A DNA stretch of 64,000 bases. Source: Pseudomonas sp. FP2309. Its GTDB lineage: Bacteria; Pseudomonadota; Gammaproteobacteria; Pseudomonadales; Pseudomonadaceae. The notes under the pieces were generated by a model, which saw only the letters and a program-made list of their open reading frames with translations, was not told where the DNA came from and did no database searches. Positions within the stretch are counted from its first letter, which is position 1. The number at the start of each line of letters is the position of its first letter. A program made the translations under genes and the position numbers. The stretch spans positions 4,641,501 through 4,705,500 of the forward strand of contig NZ_CP117439.1 in assembly GCF_030687575.1 (NCBI RefSeq), written 5' to 3'. Of this stretch, positions 59,921-64,000 are shown one piece after another.

Positions 59921-60006
59921 GGCAATACCCGCTGGGTTCTTTATTGGTTTGAGCTGATTCTGTACCGGCTCTTTCCAGGCTTCCAATATAGATTTAGTCT
60001 TGATCG

Positions 60007-60021
60007 ATACTCTTAAGGTAT
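60007..60021. promoter_or_regulatory. catR: CatR operator, ATAC-N7-GTAT
   Basis: ATAC-TCTTAAG-GTAT between catB and catR is a perfect T-N11-A LysR site and matches the ATAC-N7-GTAT sequence recognised by the CatM/BenM relatives of CatR. It lies 14 bases before the catR ATG and 87 before catB. Confidence 0.75.
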
Positions 60022-60034
60022 GAAGGGAGCCGTC

Positions 60035-60910
60035 ATGGAACTGCGTCATCTGCGCTATTTCCAAGTGCTGGGTGAAACCCTCAACTTCACCCGAGCCGCC
60101 GAACGCCTGCACATCGCCCAACCGCCGCTGAGTCGACAGATCCAGCAACTGGAGGATGAGCTGGGCGTGCTCCTGTTGGAGCGCGGCCGGCCACTGCGCC
60201 TGACCGAGGCCGGGCGGTTTTTCTATGAACACGCCAATGTGTTGCTCGAACAATTGAGTAAAGTCTGCGACAGCACTCGGCGTATCGGCCAGGGCGAAAA
60301 GACCTGGCTGGGCATCGGTTTTGCGCCGTCGACCTTGTATGGCGTGCTGCCGGAACTGATCCGACGGCTGCGCACCCACGACGCGCTGGAGCTGGAGCTG
60401 GGACTGTCAGAGATGACCACCTTGCAGCAGGTCGAAGCGCTCAAGGCCGGGCGTATCGATGTGGGTTTCGGGCGTATTCGCATCGACGACCCGGCCATCG
60501 TCCAACGCGTGCTGGTGGAGGACCGATTGGCGGCCGTGCTGCCTGCTGGCCACCCGCTGCTGGCCGCCCCCGCCACCCTCGCCCAATTGGCCGCCGAGCC
60601 GTTCGTGCTCTACCCCGGCAACCCGCGCCCCAGTTATGCCGACCATGTGATCGCGCTGTTCGATGCCCACGGCCTGAGCCTAAAGGTCGCGCAGTGGACC
60701 AACGAGCTGCAGACCGCCATCGGCCTGGTCGGCGCAGGCATGGGGGTCACCCTGGTGCCGGCGTCGGTGCAGGTGCTGCATCGGGCGGATATCGGCTACA
60801 CCCCGGTGGTGGAGGCCACGGCCACTTCGCCGATTATCCTGAGCCGGCGGGTCAATGATCAGTCGCCGGGGCTGAGGCATTGTTTGCAACTGGTGGAAGA
60901 ACTGATCTGA
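60035..60910 (+). CDS. catR: LysR-family activator of the cat operon
   Basis: A 291-residue LysR protein whose inducer in Pseudomonas is cis,cis-muconate. It starts MELRHLRYFQVLGETLNFTR after AAGGGAG, with HTH RAAERLHIAQPPLSRQIQQL. The effector domain follows (FGRIRIDDPAIVQRVL). Divergent from catBCA. Distinct from BenM-like paralogues by position. Confidence 0.93.
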   Translation: MELRHLRYFQVLGETLNFTRAAERLHIAQPPLSRQIQQLEDELGVLLLERGRPLRLTEAGRFFYEHANVLLEQLSKVCDSTRRIGQGEKTWLGIGFAPSTLYGVLPELIRRLRTHDALELELGLSEMTTLQQVEALKAGRIDVGFGRIRIDDPAIVQRVLVEDRLAAVLPAGHPLLAAPATLAQLAAEPFVLYPGNPRPSYADHVIALFDAHGLSLKVAQWTNELQTAIGLVGAGMGVTLVPASVQVLHRADIGYTPVVEATATSPIILSRRVNDQSPGLRHCLQLVEELI

Positions 60911-60935
60911 CTTCACTCAAGCGTCACAAATCCCA

Positions 60936-60958
60936 GTGGAAGTGGGCTTGCCCCCGAT
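60936..60958 (+). repeat. REP-like sequence after catR
   Basis: GTGGAAGTGGGCTTGCCCCC is a single degenerate P. fluorescens REP core just after the catR stop. The small open frame that follows begins inside its right end. Confidence 0.4.
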
Positions 60959-61091
60959 GGTCGAATCCATCCAACAATGGCTGGCCGATCAGGCACTTGA
61001 TGGCGTTCAGCTGTATTACGAAAAGTTTACGCAGAGTAATATCTGCCCCCTCAGCACTTCTGATGGGTTCAGCCCAGAGAAATATAAGTAG
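60957..61091 (+). CDS. Small open frame of 44 codons upstream of aroP, possible gene remnant
   Basis: The frame reads MVESIQQWLADQALDGVQLY followed by YEKFTQSNICPLSTSDGFSP and ends EKYK, stopping 12 bases before the aroP start. The composition is protein-like, and the IQQWLADQALDGVQL helix resembles C-terminal helices of LLM-type flavin monooxygenases, but the match is loose. No clear ribosome site: its ATG is inside a REP-like sequence. It may be a decayed gene end. Confidence 0.3.
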   Translation: MVESIQQWLADQALDGVQLYYEKFTQSNICPLSTSDGFSPEKYK

Positions 61092-61103
61092 AAGGGAACG
61101 TTA

Positions 61104-62507
61104 ATGGCGGATGACATGGTTAACCCGGTGGGCCTCAAGCGTGGCCTGAAGAACCGGCATATTCAGCTGATTGCCTTGGGAGGGGCGATTGGCACGGGGC
61201 TGTTCCTCGGCTCGGCGGGGGTGCTCAAGTCGGCGGGCCCGTCGATGATCCTGGGGTATGCGATTGCCGGTTTTATCGCGTTCCTGATCATGCGCCAACT
61301 CGGCGAGATGATCGTCGAAGAGCCGGTCGCCGGTTCCTTCAGCCACTTCGCGCACAAATACTGGGGTGGCTACGCGGGCTTCCTGGCCGGTTGGAACTAC
61401 TGGGTACTGTACGTGCTGGTGGGCATGGCCGAACTGACGGCCGTGGGCAAGTACATCCAGTTCTGGTGGCCCGAGATCCCGACGTGGGTCAGCGCACTGG
61501 TGTTCTTCGTGGCGGTGAACCTGATCAACACCTTGAACGTGAAGTTCTTCGGTGAGGCCGAGTTCTGGTTTGCGATCATCAAGGTGGTGGCGATTGTCGG
61601 CATGATCGTGCTCGGCTGCTACCTGCTGTTCAGCGGCACCGGCGGCCCGCAGGCCTCCATCAGCAACCTGTGGAGCCACGGCGGGTTCTTCCCCAATGGC
61701 GGCATGGGGCTGTTGATGTCCATGGCGTTCATCATGTTCTCGTTCGGTGGCCTGGAGCTGGTGGGCATCACTGCCGCCGAAGCCAGCGAACCGCGCAAGG
61801 TGATCCCCAAAGCGATCAACCAGGTGGTCTACCGGATCCTGATTTTCTACGTCGGCGCCCTGACCGTGCTGCTGTCGCTGTACCCATGGGACCAACTGCT
61901 GCAAACCCTGGGCGCCTCGGGCGATGCCTACAGCGGCAGCCCGTTTGTGCAGATCTTCTCGCTGATCGGCAACGACACCGCCGCGCACATCCTCAACTTC
62001 GTGGTGCTGACCGCGGCGCTGTCGGTGTACAACAGCGGCGTGTACTGCAACAGCCGCATGCTGTTCGGCCTGGCCGAGCAGGGTGATGCGCCCAAAGCGC
62101 TGATGAAACTCAACAAACAAGGCGTGCCGCTGCGTGCCCTGGCGATCTCGGCGTTGGTGACGATGCTGTGCGTGGTGGTCAACTACGTGGCGCCGCAGAG
62201 CGCCCTGGAGTTGCTGTTCGCGCTGGTGGTTGCCTCGCTGATGATCAACTGGGCGCTGATCAGCATCACCCACATCAAGTTCCGCAAAGCCATGGGCGAC
62301 CAAGGCGTGACGCCGTCGTTCAAGACCTTCTGGTTCCCGTTCAGCAACTACCTGTGCCTGGCGTTCATGCTGATGATCATCAGCGTGATGCTGGCGATTC
62401 CGGGGATTCGCGAGTCGGTGTACGCAATGCCGATTTGGGTGGGGGTTATCTACGTGGCGTATCGGCTGCGAGTCCGGAACAGCAATGCGGTTGTGAGCAC
62501 GTCGTAA
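61104..62507 (+). CDS. aroP: Aromatic amino acid permease, APC family
   Basis: A 467-residue inner-membrane amino-acid permease (APC/AAT family). The N terminus carries LIALGGAIGTGLFLGSAGVL, the substrate-binding first helix of the family. The gene lies between cat and kynBA, so tryptophan or another aromatic amino acid is the likely substrate; a general amino-acid permease cannot be excluded. The ATG at 61104 follows GAAGGGAACG. It ends in a bidirectional terminator shared with kynA. Confidence 0.86.
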   Translation: MADDMVNPVGLKRGLKNRHIQLIALGGAIGTGLFLGSAGVLKSAGPSMILGYAIAGFIAFLIMRQLGEMIVEEPVAGSFSHFAHKYWGGYAGFLAGWNYWVLYVLVGMAELTAVGKYIQFWWPEIPTWVSALVFFVAVNLINTLNVKFFGEAEFWFAIIKVVAIVGMIVLGCYLLFSGTGGPQASISNLWSHGGFFPNGGMGLLMSMAFIMFSFGGLELVGITAAEASEPRKVIPKAINQVVYRILIFYVGALTVLLSLYPWDQLLQTLGASGDAYSGSPFVQIFSLIGNDTAAHILNFVVLTAALSVYNSGVYCNSRMLFGLAEQGDAPKALMKLNKQGVPLRALAISALVTMLCVVVNYVAPQSALELLFALVVASLMINWALISITHIKFRKAMGDQGVTPSFKTFWFPFSNYLCLAFMLMIISVMLAIPGIRESVYAMPIWVGVIYVAYRLRVRNSNAVVSTS

Positions 62508-62511
62508 GACC

Positions 62512-62538
62512 AGCGGGAGCCGGGCTTGCCTGCTCCCC
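62512..62538. repeat. REP-like hairpin after aroP
   Basis: GGGAGC (62515-62520) and GCTCCC (62532-62537) around CGGGCTTGCC form a REP-type hairpin just past the aroP stop. Confidence 0.5.
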
Positions 62539-62560
62539 TTGATTGTATTGCGCAATAAAC

Positions 62561-62590
62561 AAAGCCCCGGATCTGCGGGGCTTTTTGTTT
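62561..62590. terminator. Bidirectional terminator between aroP and kynA
   Basis: AAAGCCCCG (62561-62569) pairs with CGGGGCTTT (62576-62584), loop GATCTG, with T-rich ends on both strands. It serves plus-strand aroP and minus-strand kynBA. Confidence 0.88.
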
Positions 62591-63461
62591 AGAGCGTGGA
62601 ACGTACGCGCCAGAGCTCGGGAAAGAGCACGGTGTCGAGCATCTTGCGCAAATACCCCACGCCTTCCGTGCCGCCCGTGCCGGGCTGGAAGCCGATGATC
62701 CGCTCTACGGTGGTGACATGGCGGAAGCGCCACTGGCGGAACGAATCTTCCAGGTCGATAAACTTTTCGGCCAACTGATACAAATCCCAATAGCGACTCG
62801 GGTCGCGATACACCTCACGCCAGGCCGCCTCCACGGACTCATCGTGCACCGTGGCCGCGGTCGGATCGCGTTCGGCGCGCCGGGGATCAATCGCCAGACC
62901 GGTCCTGGCCATCAGGTTGACCGCCTCGTCATACAGCGACGGCGTGGCAATCGCCACCTGCAGTTCCTGCAACAGTTGCGGGCGGTGGGCATGGGGCCGC
63001 AACAGCGCCGGGCTTTTGTTACCCAGGATAAATTCGATCTCGCGGTACTGGAACGATTGAAATCCCGAGGACTGCCCCAGGAACGGGCGGATCGCCTTGT
63101 ACTCGGACGGCGTCATGGTCGCCAGCACCGCCCAGGCATGCACCAGTTGGTCGAAGATCCGCGACACCCGCGCCAGCATCTTGAACGCCGGCGGCAACTC
63201 GCCCAGGCGCACGTGCTCGCGGGCGGCCTTGAGTTCGTGGAGCATCAGTTTCATCCACAGCTCAGAGGTCTGGTGCTGGATGATGAAGAGCATTTCGTTG
63301 TGGTCCGGCGAAAGCGGGTGCTGGGCGCTGAGGACTTTGCCCAGGTCCAGGTAGTCGCCGTAACTCATGGCCTCGGAGAAATTCAGTTCGGCGTTATGCC
63401 ATTCTTCCTGGGGTTGGGAATCGGCAGGCTTATAGTCTGGAGAAAAGGGACACTGGCTCAT
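62589..63461 (-). CDS. kynA: Tryptophan 2,3-dioxygenase
   Basis: A heme dioxygenase that opens the indole ring of tryptophan to N-formylkynurenine. The product has 290 residues. Its [20 protein letters not shown] motif, with the conserved active-site His of HQTSELW, and the late [12 protein letters not shown] (heme-ligand His region) identify it. Its ATG overlaps the kynB stop by 4 bases; the ribosome site AAGGAG lies inside kynB. Confidence 0.96.
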   Translation of the reverse strand: MSQCPFSPDYKPADSQPQEEWHNAELNFSEAMSYGDYLDLGKVLSAQHPLSPDHNEMLFIIQHQTSELWMKLMLHELKAAREHVRLGELPPAFKMLARVSRIFDQLVHAWAVLATMTPSEYKAIRPFLGQSSGFQSFQYREIEFILGNKSPALLRPHAHRPQLLQELQVAIATPSLYDEAVNLMARTGLAIDPRRAERDPTAATVHDESVEAAWREVYRDPSRYWDLYQLAEKFIDLEDSFRQWRFRHVTTVERIIGFQPGTGGTEGVGYLRKMLDTVLFPELWRVRSTL

Positions 63462-64000
63462 CGCGTGGGCTCCTTGAGCGGACGGAGAATGGCGCGTACA
63501 GGGCTGGCGTCGAGGTTGGCAAACCGCAGCGGCAGCGCGATCAGTTCATAGTCGCCCTCCGGTACGTCATCGAGCACGATGCCTTCGAGAATGGCCATGC
63601 CATGGCGGGCCACGGCGTTGTGGGACTCCATGGTCTTGGATTGTTGCGGGTCCAGGGACGGGGTATCGATACCAATCAAGCGCACGCCCAGGCCGGCCAG
63701 CAGTTCAATGGTTTGCGGGGCGATGGCGGTGAAGTCCGGATCCCACTGCGTCAGCGGCGCTTGTGGATAAGTGCGCAGCAACACCCGCTCCGGCAGGTTA
63801 TCCACACGCCCCTGCAACTGATGCGGCTGCACCAGCGCGCCACTGCCCAGGCAATGCAGCACGCGGCACGGGCCCATGTACACATCCAACGACACCGCGC
63901 CGATCGGCGCGCCGTCGGCGCTGTAATGCAGCGGCGCATCTACATGGGCGCCGGTATGCGGTGACAAGGTAACGCGTCCCACGTTCACCGGGCACTCCGG
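63458..64000 (-). CDS. kynB: Kynurenine formamidase, 5' end outside the window
   Basis: It hydrolyses N-formylkynurenine to kynurenine, the step after KynA. The window shows 180 residues to the stop; the reading frame is open through the right edge ([20 protein letters not shown]), so the real start lies beyond it. The metal-binding motif [12 protein letters not shown] is the cyclase-family signature. Overlaps kynA by 4 bases in a kynB-kynA operon. Confidence 0.95.
   Translation of the reverse strand, partial: PECPVNVGRVTLSPHTGAHVDAPLHYSADGAPIGAVSLDVYMGPCRVLHCLGSGALVQPHQLQGRVDNLPERVLLRTYPQAPLTQWDPDFTAIAPQTIELLAGLGVRLIGIDTPSLDPQQSKTMESHNAVARHGMAILEGIVLDDVPEGDYELIALPLRFANLDASPVRAILRPLKEPTR

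Noticed and set aside
61101..62555. A 484-codon minus-strand frame opposite aroP
   Set aside because: Antisense shadow rich in His, Gln and Arg; aroP on the other strand is a clear APC permease.

Overview
The window is 64 kb of a Pseudomonas chromosome, most like the P. fluorescens group. The evidence is the high-GC codon use, the cyo, kyn and cat gene orders, the short LOV photoreceptor beside a MerR regulator, the rplU-rpmA-obg-proB block with ispB and a small iron-regulated gene, and several Pseudomonas-type REP/REPIN hairpins. I see no rRNA, tRNA, insertion sequence, prophage or CRISPR array. Most of it is core genome. The main accessory item is one 5.75-kb toxin-like gene.

Layout. 1-5.5 kb: cytochrome bo3 operon (cyoABCDE, minus strand, cyoE cut by the window edge), with dsbB upstream. 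5.6-8.5 kb: nitric-oxide detoxification pair hmp/norR, divergent, with three GTCA-N3-TGAC-like NorR sites between them. 8.5-13 kb: DMT exporter, AraC regulator, large MalT-like LuxR regulator. 13-19.6 kb: an uncharacterised locus with class II aldolase, alpha/beta hydrolase, SDR, DUF1302 and DUF1329 genes, plus a probable small RNA at about 16.6-16.8 kb. 19.8-25.7 kb: flavodoxin, short LOV protein, conserved unknown, LitR/CarH-type MerR regulator, then an ABM-domain membrane protein with folM-folE-folX (tetrahydromonapterin synthesis), DUF1244 and HopJ-family genes. 25.8-32.5 kb: trxB, cysZ, glycosyltransferase, old yellow enzyme, glutathione peroxidase, creA, proB. 32.6-37.5 kb: obg, rpmA, rplU, ispB, yjdM, a Fur-box gene, and fklB.

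37.7-43.4 kb: a 1916-residue protein resembling DUF6543/dermonecrotic-toxin-like polypeptides. Its C-terminal third carries two tandem copies of an EreA/ChaN/TIKI-like domain, and only the second keeps the likely active-site residues. 43.6-45.5 kb: a chemoreceptor. 45.7-49.8 kb: a gntP-rpiR-D-aminoacylase-glyoxalase operon. 50-55.5 kb: an LprI-domain protein, a SulP transporter, mdaB with a LysR regulator, a TSUP permease and a second LysR regulator.

55.5-64 kb: an aromatic-catabolism region. kynB-kynA and kynU (with divergent Lrp-type kynR) convert tryptophan to anthranilate. catBCA with divergent catR opens catechol and takes it to the beta-ketoadipate pathway, and an AroP-type permease supplies substrate. 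The anthranilate dioxygenase joining the two halves is not in the window. The most interesting targets are the tandem TIKI-like toxin, the small RNA with an anti-Shine-Dalgarno loop, and the LOV/MerR/pterin neighbourhood.
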